Shown: one piece after another, positions 9,916 through 22,474 of the stretch | How the letters are laid out: the number at the start of each line of letters is the position of its first letter | How positions within the stretch are numbered: position 1 is the stretch's first letter | The notes under the pieces: generated by a model | What the model was told of the DNA's origin: nothing | The model's input: only the letters and a program-made list of their open reading frames with translations | Database searches by the model: none | Source: Thamnocephalis sphaerospora | Taxonomy: Eukaryota > Zoopagomycota > Zoopagomycetes > Zoopagales > Sigmoideomycetaceae | Length of the DNA stretch: 49,820 nucleotides | Direction: 5' to 3' | NCBI GenBank assembly: GCA_003614735.1 | Contig: KZ992470.1 | Coordinates: 1 to 49,820, forward strand | Position numbers and translations under genes: made by a program

Positions 9916-11547
9916 ATGGCGGCCTTTGTAGTGACCCATTTAAACACCTCTTTCAGCAACATGGCCGCAGACACAAGGTGCATACGTGTGTTGAAGATAC
10001 TTCCGGCACAAGATAGGCGCCGTCTGCTTGGCTATGTCGACCCTCACACCTCGGCGCGTCTGGCAGCAACCTGTCGCTTTCTCTACGCTGCAATTTGGCG
10101 CGACGTCGCACTGTGGCGCTGTCACTATATGTACACCTTTGCCCCGCATACTGTAGAGCGCGAAATGAGCTTTCTCTACTGGTGCCTGCGAACTGGCAGC
10201 CAGCACACGCCTCGTAAACCGACTGAAGCTGGACAAACTGGTGATTTCTGGGCAACTGTTCCCTGGCCGGACGCATTTCGGCGACGAGTGCTTACCGAGC
10301 GCAATCTGCGCCAGGGGAGATGCGTGCGTCGCACTTTTTGCCTGTCGGAAAGCGCCACTGACGAAGCCACCTGGTATATCGGCTCCGTCACACCGGCTGG
10401 AATCAAGGCTATTCGTCGAAGGGAGCCTGACGAACCGCTTGTCGTGAGGATATACGCCATTGATGGTGACCTTGTGGACGAGGATCAGCGAGATGGCGAG
10501 TGCATCATTCCATCAGACACACCAGATGCCACTAGCATGCATGTGCCTATACAGCTGGTCGGGTCGAGCGATCAGTCAGCACACATCAATATGGATGGCT
10601 ATCGGTACCAAATGGGCTGCCGATTCTCTGCGACGCGGCACCCTGCCAACCTATCGGTGCTACAAGTCTGGGAAACTGGCAGGCCCTCCTTAAGGCACAG
10701 CATTCAACTGGGTCGTCCAATGGAGCTGATTGAAATTCACGGTCGCTGGGCGTTGACTCAACAGCCGATGATGTCGGTCGATAGAAATACCCCTTCGGAG
10801 ATGATGGTGGTCGATTTGGAGCGCGGCGTAGTATGCCCTAGCATTACTCCCCCGTGTGTTTTGTGTGTATGTCGCTTTGTGCGTACGGACAAACACACGG
10901 CCACGGTATATGGTGTGAAGATGCAGGGCAGAACGGGTAGCATGTTCAGTTGGTACCTCTATCGCTTTGCTGTAGACCAGCCGGCACAGCTGGTGCATAC
11001 CGCAAACATCACCACGCCGGCGCCCATCCATTGTCCTCCACCCAAGTTCTCCTTGCTCTGCGAAAATAGCAGCAGTGACACCGACAGTGGCGACTACATG
11101 CTACTGGGCACCACTACCACCACAAACCAAAACGTCTTATTGCATCACGCGCTGCCCACGGCCGCTCATCAACCGGGTGCGCCGTTTGCCGCCAAACGTA
11201 AATTTCTGCTGACAGACACCCTCGCCGTCGCACAGACACGACATGGCTTTGTCGGTTATATGAACGGATACCTCGAGTCCTACAACAGGGACGGCACGGT
11301 TCACTCTAGACGCCAGCAACCGATTGGGCGCAGTTACAGTTCGGTGCTGGGAGACATCTGCTTGGTGGAAGAAATGGTTTGGGGAGAGCGGCCAGCAGCG
11401 CTACTGGATACTGCCACCGGGGATGAACTACCAGGTTCTCCTGTGTTATTGCCAAGCTCAAGCAGATCCATTCCACTTGCTGCATGCCTGGTTCATCTGC
11501 TTGATGACGAAAGCAGCATAGAAATCATCAGCTTTGGTGCGGCCTAG
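9916..11547 (+). CDS. F-box-like protein
   Basis: Single exon, 543 aa; an alternative in-frame ATG lies at 9961 (MAADTRC). Residues about 28-70 look like an F-box: ILPAQDRRRLLGYVDPHTSA, then RLAATCRFLYAAIWRDVALW, with the usual leucine spacing, the 'L..TCR.L' helix and 'W' after it. F-box proteins link substrates to SCF ubiquitin ligases through Skp1. The remaining ~470 residues show no repeat I can identify. They are rich in short beta-like stretches and could form a propeller, but there are no clear WD or kelch motifs. No transmembrane segment. Confidence 0.7.
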   Translation: MAAFVVTHLNTSFSNMAADTRCIRVLKILPAQDRRRLLGYVDPHTSARLAATCRFLYAAIWRDVALWRCHYMYTFAPHTVEREMSFLYWCLRTGSQHTPRKPTEAGQTGDFWATVPWPDAFRRRVLTERNLRQGRCVRRTFCLSESATDEATWYIGSVTPAGIKAIRRREPDEPLVVRIYAIDGDLVDEDQRDGECIIPSDTPDATSMHVPIQLVGSSDQSAHINMDGYRYQMGCRFSATRHPANLSVLQVWETGRPSLRHSIQLGRPMELIEIHGRWALTQQPMMSVDRNTPSEMMVVDLERGVVCPSITPPCVLCVCRFVRTDKHTATVYGVKMQGRTGSMFSWYLYRFAVDQPAQLVHTANITTPAPIHCPPPKFSLLCENSSSDTDSGDYMLLGTTTTTNQNVLLHHALPTAAHQPGAPFAAKRKFLLTDTLAVAQTRHGFVGYMNGYLESYNRDGTVHSRRQQPIGRSYSSVLGDICLVEEMVWGERPAALLDTATGDELPGSPVLLPSSSRSIPLAACLVHLLDDESSIEIISFGAA

Positions 11548-12421
11548 CAGAGTGTATTTTGTCTAATTGGTGCCTATGCACATATGCACATACGTTCACT
11601 ACATGGATGCATGCGCTGTTTTGCTTTCATTTAGATTGAGACCCTTTTGCGCGTATTCCTTCGTGTTTAATCCTCGCCAATGTCCGCAAACACACGCCTT
11701 ATTGCGAGTACTGCACAAGTGCCTTGGTTGCCGTGCATGCTGCGCCAAAAGTAAAAAAGCTGATCGCAATGACAGTTGCACTCGCATGCCATGAACATTA
11801 CGATGGTGGGCTATCCAAGTTTGTTGCATGTTTCAGCGTTGCTCGATTTGCCACTAGCACCGCTACAACATCCGTCGTGCGCTGTGATAGAGGCAGCTAC
11901 ACTGCAATCGGCTGCCTCAATCACTGCATGATGTGTACAGTGGCCAGCGGACATGGCTCCCACGCAGCAGGGCAATCTAGCCTGAGCATACCTGACTGCT
12001 TTCGCCGTCACAATCGGCAAAATCACATGTCAGTGCGCTATCTCTGGCACCAGTCCCTGTAGTGTGTGGAGGAAAGAAGGAGCTCGGATGACCCTTTTTG
12101 CCGGCCATACACGCGGCCAGCAGGGCATCATACGATCCAGTGTACAGGAGGCGGACAGATACCATGTACGCTGGCTTCCATGGCCACGCGCGACACAACA
12201 CTCCTTTTCTCCCTGCACTTACCGTTCTTCCGACCCGCTCGTCTACTTTGCGGGTGCATGCTATCACCGCCACGGTCTCTGGCGGCACGACCACTGTCAT
12301 TCTCACATTACACCGCACAGCCTACCTCGCTGGCCATCGCCGTTATTAGGTCTACAAACTACCAGCTTTGCGTCTACACTGTTGGCAGTCGTGCTACACG
12401 CGCCCAGTCGCTCTCGTCACT
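11548..12421. other. Intergenic, 874 bp
   Basis: The spacer and promoter of the hydrolase gene. Pyrimidine-rich sequence precedes the ATG at 12422. No coding frame has a credible start or composition. Confidence 0.5.
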
Positions 12422-14223
12422 ATGCTTGACATTCCCATTCTCAGCCGGTTGAACTGGCACGACTACCAGGGACTCATCATCACGCTCGTCTTTGTGCTGG
12501 TTGAGTCTATCCTGCGCCTGGTTTTTGCCGTTTTACCTGTCTCACTACTGCGCCGCTGGGTGTTTAACCCCATTCTCCACCGTTTATCCAAGCCAAAGTC
12601 CGGCATTGTTGCGGATACGGAACCGTTTGCGTCTGCACGTCGGTTCTCGAATCTAGCTGCTATCTGGGGATATCCGGTGGAGGAGCATCTGGTCGAGACC
12701 AAGGATGGCTTTGTGCTTGCAGCCCATCGCATTCCGCATGGACGCACCGAGTCAGCGCGATCCGATGAACCCAAGCCGGTAGTGCTGCTGTGGCACGGCT
12801 TTATGATGAACTCGGAGGTGTTTGCATGCAGTCCAGACCGCGAGAAGAATTTGGCGTTTGTGCTGGCTGACTGCGGGTAGGTGGCGAGGCATGAGCGCAA
12901 AGGCGATACGCGTATGGCAGTTGGCGTGCAGTGGCAGCGTTTGGCCAGACGCTTGTACTGATTCTATCGCGATCAACTAGCTTTGATGTTTGGCTGGGCA
13001 ACTCGCGCGGCAACAAGTACTCTTACAAGCATCGTGTGCACAAGCCTTTCATGGGCGCGTTCTGGGACTTTTCGCTAGACGAACTGGCCGCCTATGACCT
13101 GCCAAACACCGTTGACGTAAGTTTCCGCGTTCCATAGAACATTACTTTGTGCCGCTTACTTGTTGCCGTGGAATGTACCTGCCACCATGACGGTGCGTCG
13201 ACCATGCCCACAGTATATTCTCCACGAGACCGGCCAGCCTAATCTGGCATACATTGGCTTTAGCCAGGGAACGGCCCAGGCGTTCGCTTCACTCTCCACG
13301 AACCGTGATCTAAACAACAAAATCTCTCTCTTTGTTGCGCTAGCTCCGGCTACCAAGCCACCTGGACTGGAGAACCGTCTGGTGAATGCACTGGCCAAGT
13401 CATCGCCACACTTTGTCTATCTGCTTTTTGGACGCCGTCGGGGACTCTCTATTGCGCTGTTTTGGCGCGATCTTCTCCCACGACGCCTGTACACGGCCAC
13501 GCTAGACTATTGCGTGCGCTTCCTTTTCGGCTGGAGCTGCAGCAACATGTCTGACCGTCAAAAGATTGCCTGCTACGCCCATCTCTACTCGTACTCGAGC
13601 GTCAAGACGATTGCACACTGGTTCCAGATCATTGGCGCCCGCCGGTTCCAGAGCTACGACGATCTACCGCCAGTACGCTTGGCAGAGAAGAGCGATGGCG
13701 ACGCGGCTGGCCACGTTGCGTTTACCTATCCGACAAAGCGCATTCGCACGCCCATTGCTCTCTTCTATGGTGGCTGCGATTCGCTTTCCAACATCCATGA
13801 GCTGCTCAAGGATCTGCCGCCGCCATTGGAGGCATGCGAGATTGCCCATTATGAACATCTTGGTACGTAATGGTGACCTACAATTACCGATGGATAGCAT
13901 GTCGCTTATTCGTTTGCGCAGACTTTTTGTGGGCGGATGATGCGCATAAGCTAGTGTATCCGCAGGTCGTCAAAGTACTGGACAGGCATACTGCTGTGCC
14001 GCGCAAGGAGCAAGCATCGTCCAGCATCGACATACCCGCGCTGAATTCAGCTGCCACAAACCAAACCATCACCATTACCACAGTGAGTGATTCCGGCGTC
14101 GTTAGTGGCAGCAGCAGCGCCAGCGAAGACAACTTGACTACGTGGCGGCATGCACATGGCATCCGCGCAAAGCACGACGCCAAGAGAGCTCCACTGGCCA
14201 ATCCGGCGCCCGAGCTGGACTGA
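12422..14223 (+). CDS. Steryl-ester hydrolase / acid lipase-like (Tgl1/Yeh family)
   Basis: Exons 12422-12876, 12981-13116, 13214-13862 and 13922-14223 (1542 nt, 513 aa). It is an alpha/beta hydrolase of the acid-lipase type, which in fungi cleaves steryl esters at lipid droplets or the plasma membrane. The N-terminus has a hydrophobic anchor (residues ~13-40, GLIITLVFVLVESILRLVF). Then come the lipase N-terminal region (PVEEHLVETKDGFVLAAHRI), the oxyanion region (LLWHGFMMNSEVF), the family motif GFDVWLGNSRGNKYS, FWDFSLDELAAYDLPNTVD, the nucleophile elbow GFSQG, the acid (GGCDSLS) and the catalytic His (YEHLDF). Every splice restores a family motif (LADCG|FDVW, NTVD|YILHETG, EHL|DFLW). The C-terminal ~75 residues are Ser/Thr-rich and variable. 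Substrate specificity among Tgl1, Yeh1 and Yeh2 types cannot be set from sequence alone. Confidence 0.93.
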
Positions 14224-17200
14224 GGCGGCACGCGCTACCCCAAGACCTGGATACTAAACGGCGGCAGTGATGGCAGTGTAGCCTTTCCCATGGTACGCTG
14301 GGTCAACATGCTGCTGACCACTGGCCTGGTATCGGCTGTTTAAGCCTGTTTTTCGGTTTACCGACGAAAGCGGAATAGGACGGGTGTGCGTATGAACATG
14401 TGCATACGTCTGTTGATTAAACATGTTCACTGTACATTGGCCTGCATCTGCACAACAGCGCAGCCTATAGCGACAATGCGGTGACATATTGTGCTTGCGC
14501 TCGACTGCCAAGTGGTCATTGCGCACTGCACGCTCCTACCTCTGCGCGTCGCTCGCGCAGGAATCGTACTGCATGGCCGATACATGGCCGTTCCCACGAT
14601 CGGAGCTTGGTGCATCAGCTGTGATCCTATGACCACTAGCCAAGCAGACGACTGCGGATCCAGAGCTAAACCGAATAAGCAGCGGAGCTCCTGCGCCGTG
14701 TCCAATTGTTGCCGAGCACTGCGTAGTCGATCGCTGCAAGTCGACCGACAAGCAAGCTTGCTTTCGCGGGTGCTAGCCGTAGCTGCTCGCCGCGGTGGTT
14801 GCCTATTGCCGGCATGCGTGCGATTGAGCATTCGCTGCAGGAAACTGTCGGCATCTCACTGCTGCTTATCAGCGCAGACCACCATCGCCACCACCACCGT
14901 GTTGCGCACTGGTCGCCTGCATTCATGTCCGCTCTAGCGTTTGCGATTTGTCATAGTATCCGGCGTGCATTGACGTGCAAGTATGCATAGGTTCGCTCCA
15001 TTTCCATTTTAAACAACGACGATGACACGCTCGGAGATGCGCGTGATGCATCCCGTTGCGGTGGTACTTGCATGCTAGTCATCGTAGATCTATGCGATGT
15101 GGCAGTGCCTGCCTGTTTACGGAAGCACGCCGGCCTGTATGGTCACCGGCGCGCTCAGTGGCGCTGCGTCTCAGCTGCAGCTCAACGTTGCGGGGCAAAC
15201 CATGACTCGACTGCCCACCGCCGAGGCATGCATCCGCGCTGCAGTATCGGTCGGCTATGGGCCTGCTGCAGCACCATGGCTATCGATAGACCAGGATGCG
15301 ACTCGCGGCGACAACCCGGCATCGCCGATGCTCCATGTCATGACCCTTGCCTGTCTCCACTGCCCATGGTTTCACGCTGTCTTGCATTGATCCATTGATA
15401 GTCTGTTCGACGGCCGCCGACCGATGGCAGCGGCTGGGATCGAAAGGCAACGAGGATAGCATGCGGCCGACGCGATGCTACTTTAGGCTGTGATGCTGCA
15501 TGTTCCAAGGACAGATGCGCGTCCATGACCTGCCCACCTTCACGCGCGCCTTCCTTTCCTCGCCGGTCTTCTTCTTCCCCGCCTGACCTTGTTGTCTTGT
15601 CTGCGACGCTGCGGCTGCATCCTACCTTTGCCTGTTCCGGCGGTTCTCCACGACGGTTGTCGTTCTTGTCAGCTGCTGGTGCTTTTTGTCTGGTGCGGTA
15701 GCGTGTCACAGCTAGCGTGCATGGACATGTCTTCTCACGGGCCTGCCTTGTATGCTTTGATCAGCAAACACGCTATAAAGCGTGTAGGTACATTTTCACC
15801 GTTTCTTTGGCTCGCCTTGACCGTGGTAAGTGCATCCCATAGAAGCGGATCATTTCGCTGCGTGATGCGGTGGCATAGTTGTTTTATCCGACCGTTGGTT
15901 GCGCTGGCAAGCATCAACGACCGGGCGTGCTTCCATTGGGATGCCGTGCGGATTGCCTGTCTGGTAGGCAGGCAGGCAGACAGGCAAACCTTCATGCCCC
16001 ATCTACGCTTGACCGAGTGCAGTCTGCGGCAGTACGACTGCCCCTGGCCAATTCAGCCCATATGGCTGCGGTTTGGCCGGTGGCAGCGATGCATGCCTGC
16101 GCTGGTGCTGGATGCACCGTGTTCCTTGAGCACTTGCAGGCAATGCGTGAGTGACGTATCCACCATAACCGGCCGTTCTAGTCGCCGCGATAGCCACAAC
16201 CTACCGCACACGCGTCTTTAGACAATCAAGCTGCTCGCTTGCTCGTGTTGGCGTTTACATTTGTGTGCACAGACCCAGCCGAGGACGTTGCGCTCTTTCC
16301 CTCTTGGTGAAGGCACACGTGCTGCCGTTCCATGCATGCGTGAACTCCGCAAAAAGTGTGACGCCGGCCTGCACCTCTCCCCGGGTGATTGATAATTTCC
16401 GTGACGCCCAGCCCTGCTGCCTTTGTAAAGACATGTCTTATGGCGTGTTGTGGGGACGCAGACCAAAGGGCGTGCGCGCTGTTGTCGCATCGTGCTGGAT
16501 CGTGTGCTTGCGCGTATTGGCCAGTGCCCTTGGATAGGCTAGGGTCAGAACTCGGCTTTCATATTGTTGCGTGTTCGCGAGTAGCGTAAACACGGCAGAC
16601 CGGCGGACTGATCAGCGGGCAGCGCTTGCCATGCGTCAGGCGCTTGCGCATGCACTTGTGCATGTGAACCGCCGCTTGAGCGCGTGATCCGTCCACCGCA
16701 AGGGGCGGCCTATCGCCAAGAGCGGTGCGCTGGCTCCGCATGTCGCTGCAAGTCATTTCGACGCGGTGGCTGCGATGCAGTGTTGCAATTGCACAGTGGC
16801 GCATGCGGCCCGGAGGGCCTTGAGCAGCTGCGACGCATCGTGTGTTCATGCACGCGTGTCCTTCGTGCCGGCATCACCACCGTCATCAGTACGGCTAGCA
16901 TCATCATCACCATCACCATCATCGTGGCCATATTATAGCTGCTGCTTGATGGTCACAGCGCCCTTGAGCCTGCCGATAGATTAGAACCAAAAAGAGTGCA
17001 CGCGTGCTCAGGTCCGGCCCGTTGAAAGAAATCAACGCTTGTGCTGCCATCAGGGCACCATGGCATCATGCTGAACGCATATGGGATGATCGATGGCGCT
17101 TGTTCGGACCTACATTGCTCCTTATCTTTGCGGCTATTGCGTGCAAAGGTGGCCAGGCAACGTCGGCGGATACATTGCATTGACGATCTAGTGTGCTGCC

Positions 17201-19432
17201 TGCATGGCTGCCGGTACTGCGGTCGCTGGAACCAGAGGAGCACCAGGACGATGATGACAGCAGTAACAGCGGCAGTAGCAGCAACAGTGGCGGCGGTGGT
17301 GGCGACGCATGCACTAGTGCACGCAGTATGCGGATGAGCGAGCGACTACGGTGCATGTGGACCACCATGTCGGCTGGTCACCGGAGCAGCTCACATCGCG
17401 CGTGCGCGTTTGCATGTGCATATGCAGCATTGTGCGGTGTCGTGGCAAAGGAGGGAGCGGACGGAGCTGCAGACGCGACTAGTGTGGGCGTGTGATGGAG
17501 CGCGTCGAGGTGCATGCGTGCGCCCGCGCCTGGACCACCGTCGTCCAACAACGTGCCTTCCAAACGTCCGTTCGCGTGTCATGCCGCTGCAGCTGCAGCC
17601 GTTGCAGCCGCTCTCAGGCATCGACGGAAATGATGGTGACTGTCGTAGGGTGCGCGCTGGCACGCGCCGGCCGTCGCACGCGCAGGCTGTGTCGATGCTG
17701 CCTCCGGGCCAGCACGGACCAACCGGCGGTGCAGCTCGCCGTAAAGGGCGCGACCGGCAGCGGCGGCAGCTGTTCCGATGCGCATGCTAAAGCCAAGTAG
17801 CGGGCGACGGAGGGATGGTCATGGCGTTCGTTCCCGCCGACTATGTTGCGCACATGCAAAGCATGGTGGCAATGTTGTGCACTACAAGTGTGTGCGTTCT
17901 TTGCCGCCTTTTGCTCATCGGCCGGCCCGACTGCATTAATAGGCCGGCATGCGTTTGCGATGTGGCTGCATCCAGCGATAAGGGACGGCAATCACCGTGG
18001 TGCTCTCTGGCCGCCACCATGTCAGCTCGCTCGTTCGCTGGCTGGCTAGCTGCGCTCCGCATCGGCTATCGGCTATTTGTCATGGACCGCACGCGCCACG
18101 CGTGCGTTCGCTTGCGTCCACCGGTTCGCGCCTGCCTGCGCTAGCTTCCTTGACCGCTTTGGTCCGATCTGCTACTGCGCGGTGCCGCATCGCGTTCCTT
18201 GGTTCTCGCGCCTTTCCCTTATTCCGCATCGTTTGGCTCTCTCTCCCCCCTCCCACCGCTGAAAAAAGGCCAGCTGGCGACTGCACCCTCTGCGCCCTTG
18301 GCTACCCGCTGCATCTCGTCTGCACACACACATACGCTTGCGGCCACACTGCGACATGGTCAGCGCTCACCTCGGCCAGCGACTCGACCGTTGCCTCGAA
18401 CGCTCACTGGCGCTTACACGTCTGGCCGCACGCCCCTCACTCGGGCGTTCGTACCACTGTGCGTGTGCATGCTTCGCCCTTCATTTTCCATTTATCCTGC
18501 CATCTACAGCGGCCGCTACCGCTTCGTCGTGCATCTGCGTTAATATCATCAGCCGGCGGCGTTGCTGTTACCGTCGCGTTTCTCTTTTCCGCCACCGCCT
18601 TTCATCCGCTGCCGCCATACCTTTGTCGCCACCGTTGTCATTGTCGTCGTTCAACGCACGCAAGCTGGCCGCCCGGATCGTGTGCTTGCTTCGCCATCCT
18701 GCCGCCTTAGTGTGTCATTTGAACGTTTTGCCATTCACCCTTGATACTGTAGCAACGCTGAGCGGCTTCCTTTTTGGCCGTTCGCCGTTCGCCTACACAC
18801 GACCAACGACGGTACATTTGTGCCAGTAACTGCGCTGCTGTTGCCCTGCCTGGGCCATCCTCTTTCTTTTTCATTCATTCACACGGCTCTTCTTTATGTG
18901 CTAGCCTATGTGCTACTACCTTTGCCAGCTGCTTATTGTCGACGCTCCTCTTTCTCGCTACGCTCTGTTTTCGCATTGACACACGCTTTGTCTACGCCTT
19001 CTTCCGTCGCCAGTGCTGCTCGTTTCTCTTTCTATTCTTCTGGGCTCGTACTCGTGACTGCTATTACCTACTGCTGACTGTCTGTGACCTTGCCTTGTCT
19101 TTTTTTCTCTACATTGACGCTCTACGAGCAAAGGCGCCAGTGTGCGTACGTGGGAACGCGTGGGCAGATGTAGAGGCTGCGCGTGGGGGAAGGGAGAGCG
19201 TATTGGTGAATGCGCATGTGCGCATCATCCTCATCGTCACTTGACTATCGGCCGATGGCGCTAAGCCGCGGTCGTTGTCGTTGGACCAAACATCCTCTTC
19301 CACCAACGCTGCGCTTACTGCCTTGACGGCCTCTAATCGGTTAGCTAACGACTTGCGCTTGGGTTGCTTTTCTGCCAATCTGCCATCGTCAGCTTTCGCG
19401 GCCATCACCGTTCTCGCTTGTTTGGCACACCT

Positions 19433-19464
19433 ACACACACACACACACCACACACGCACACACA
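19433..19464. repeat. CA-rich microsatellite
   Basis: Imperfect (AC)n run with short interruptions, inside the desert. Confidence 0.8.
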
Positions 19465-19981
19465 TCATCTGCCTGCCGGTCGGCCACACGCTGGGGTAAG
19501 TACATTTGTCCGGGCGACGCAGTGTTCCCGCGCTTTGGCGATCGGACGTTCTTCGCGGTGGGCGCCACATGGTCTACCGCTGCATCAGCCGTAGGGAGAT
19601 GTTTGGTCTAGCAGCCGTGGTGGTCGTGGATAGGCTGGCTGTAGCACAGCATGCACCCTCCTGTCCTCATTCATGGGTTTTCCTTTCTGGTGCTTGTGCG
19701 CCCCTTGCGGTGTAAGGCCTTCTCTCCGATTGGTGTCGTCACGCTATCACTCTATTGTATGAAGCTGCTCGCGTAAGCTGGCCAGCACGTAGCGCCAGCT
19801 GCCCCGCGCCAAATAGGCTGGGACGGACCGCCGTGGCTGCTACTGCTGCTACTGTTGCTGCTGCCATTGCGATTCGTGGGCCGCGCCGCACGTACCACGC
19901 ACTGCGTTGCCTACGCTGCCTACCACTTGCCAAGCTTTGTGAGCACGTGGCGCGGCACGCACTGGTTGTCAGGGGATGGCC

Positions 19982-20038
19982 TGGAGGAGGAGGAGGAGGA
20001 GAACCAGCACACACACACACACGCACACGTACGCACAG
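19982..20038. repeat. (GGA)n followed by (CA)n microsatellites
   Basis: A GGA triplet run (19984-20001) passes into an AC/ACGC run (from ~20009). Both lie in the desert. Confidence 0.8.
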
Positions 20039-20850
20039 GCAGCGACCATGGTGCTGCACGCTCATGCGCCGCACGAGCACTGCAACAAGTCTAAGCCATT
20101 TTCGTTTGTAACGTCGTACCCGGCGGATGCATGCTGGGTTGCCATATCATGCTTCCCCTTTGGGCGCTCCGGGGATACGAATGGACGGTTCCACGTCTAT
20201 CGCGTTCTCGGCAAATGTAGTCATCCGCATTTGCGGCCTAACGAGGCGCTACGTGTGCGTGCGCTATCTTTGGCCATCTCGCCTACTCGGGAATGTGCGG
20301 GGATGGCGTAACCGGCAGCAGCGTACAGCGGGATGTTGGCCAAACCAACCGCCCGCAGTGGCCCGGGCCGCCACACCAACATGGTACGGCAGCTGAAATC
20401 CGAGCGCGCGCGCCGCTCGTACTGTCGCTTTTTTTAGGTGGATGGCCTTGAATGTGGCCAGCACCTTTTGCCGCTGCGCCGCTTATCAGCGCGGCCATGC
20501 TCGTCATGCGACTCGGGCCAAAGCAGCGTGTGGCCTTTTTATGTCCGCCACCGCCGCGCGTTCGACCCGGAGGTGGTCCTCTCGTCCTCTGCGCTTGTCC
20601 CGGTTCTTCCGTCGCCTGTTCTTTTTTCGCGCACACATCATCGCCTTTGCTCTTTTCTCCCACTGCTTACAAGTCCGAGTTGCTACTTTGACCGCTCGCC
20701 GCGCGTGCGCGTCTACTCGACTTGCACCGTGGACACTGCTTTCGGCTAGCTTGCTTTCACACGCACTGCTGCTAGTCTGCGCGTGTGCGCGTGCGTGTAC
20801 GCCCGTGGCGCCAGTGACTAGCCGACACCTTGTTGGCTGCTGTGGTCACT

Positions 20851-20879
20851 ACCACCACCACCACTGCTGCCGCCGCCGC

Positions 20880-20910
<31 letters not shown>
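20851..20910. repeat. Compound trinucleotide array (ACC, GCC, GCT)
   Basis: ACC repeats lead into GCC repeats and then ten perfect GCT triplets (20881-20910). The compound structure points to successive slippage expansions. Confidence 0.85.
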
Positions 20911-21418
20911 AGTTGGCACGTTGGCGTCTGTATACATTGTCGAAGCTTCTTCTCTTTCTACGCCACCCTTTTCCCCCTTCTACGCTGTTCTTTAGCCACC
21001 ACCACCACCACCACCGCTAGCGCTCACGACCTTGAACGCTCTCTGTTGTTGGCGCTTGCGCTGCACGTAGACCCCAACCTCTGGACGAGCACCCCGTTTA
21101 CCAGCCCCCATTGCGTCATACGGTAAGCATGACAGGGTTGACAGGTGGCGTGAGCCAGGATTGCGTTTGCTTGGAACTGGCGCCTTGGCCTGCGTATGGC
21201 CGCTTGAACGGCGATCGCGTGTTAGTGTCGACGTGAAGGAGGGCACCAGCGCATCACACGCTGCCTTGGCCGTAGCATATGCTGGGCTGGCCATGGTCGT
21301 CATTGCTGCTGGGCCAGCGTCCTTGTCCCTACTTGCTCTTCTTTCCGTTCTATTTTTACCTGCAGTGTGCGCGCAACGCCAGCCCCTTGTCGGCAGGCAT
21401 GCCAGTGTGCATACATCC

Positions 21419-21447
21419 GCACACACACACACACACACGCGCGCGCA
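21419..21447. repeat. (AC)n(GC)n microsatellite
   Basis: Uninterrupted AC dinucleotides followed by GC dinucleotides; alternating purine-pyrimidine sequence able to adopt Z-DNA. Confidence 0.8.
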
Positions 21448-22421
21448 TACATCCTTTCTTCTCCACGGCGAATACTTGCCGCGCGAGAGCGAGAAAGCGA
21501 ACGGGCGGACTGCGCTTGCGGCTGCCACATGGGCCGATCCGGTTACGCTGCCCACTTTGGCAGCCGTTCGTGTGGACTGACGCCATTCCTTCTTCGTCAT
21601 ACATCATCCGTCACTTTGCGCTCAGACGTGCTTGTATGCTCGTCTTTCTTCACGTTTCCTCCTTTTCTCCATCGGCCTACCGTTGACTACACGGCGACTG
21701 TGGCTGTTTTGTCACTGACGTAGGTGTGGATGCGTGGGCGGATGAATTCGGGTGGGTGCTGTGACCGGTTTCCCTGGGGCATGTAGGACACTGCGAGCGG
21801 GCGGCTTATCTGCCCGCTGGATGATGGTCTTTCTGGTTGGGGCAGCCTGCATGTATGCGCTTGCACCGACTGTGTCGACGCCCCTCCTACATTTCACCTT
21901 TTGCCTGTTGAACGCACCGTCTCCTTGGCATCTTCCCACCAGGAGAGAACGGAGCAGCTGGTGAACCTGCGCCACAGGGCGAAGGCTGCCTTTGTTGCTC
22001 TGCGCGAGGCGCTACTATAGAAGCGCATTCATGCTGCAGCTCCCCACGGTCTTGTCGCTGACACCGCGTATACCCATGCACAAACGCATTGTCCCTCTCG
22101 CCAGCAACACCGATCCGACCGACCAGTGCACTCTATCGACACGTGCCTACTGCGTGTAGGGTTTCGCGGACCTTGGCGGCGTGTCTACTTTGAGTCTTGC
22201 TAGGGCACCGCTGCTTTACGCAACAGGCATAGTCTGTGTGTGTCTTGTCTGACTCGGTTTCTCGCAAAAAGTCAAGCATCGCGCACGCCAACGCGTCTGC
22301 CACCGTCACCACTGCCGTCACCACCGCGGCCATCTTTGTCGCCGCTGCTGTTGTTGCCGCCACCGCCACCGCCGCCGGAACGTTGCTTGCTTTCTGCGTT
22401 TTCATCGCATCCTCACTCCAG

Positions 22422-22474
22422 GTACTCACCCGGCACCGACTCGCATTAACTATTCACATCGGCTGCGTGTGCAG
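22422..22474 (+). other. Possible 5'-UTR intron of the CSL gene
   Basis: CAG|GTACTC donor, ATTAACT branch-like site and GTGTGCAG acceptor, 53 bp apart and about 330 bp before the start codon. The size and signals match the coding introns in this window. No transcript evidence. Confidence 0.3.

Noticed and set aside
15960-15985. Short palindromic-looking GGCAGGCAGGCAGACAGGCA run
   Set aside because: A simple imperfect GGCA tandem, too short for a CRISPR repeat or mobile-element end; no target-site duplication seen.
17997-19244. Several 100-240-codon plus-strand ORFs in the desert
   Set aside because: They come from pyrimidine-rich DNA (Ser/Leu/Pro/Phe-rich translations), overlap each other in different frames, lack good starts and show no domain or consistent splice signals.
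20442-20912. ORF ending in poly-Cys and poly-His
   Set aside because: The homopolymers are translations of the ACC/GCC/GCT microsatellite; not a metal-binding protein.
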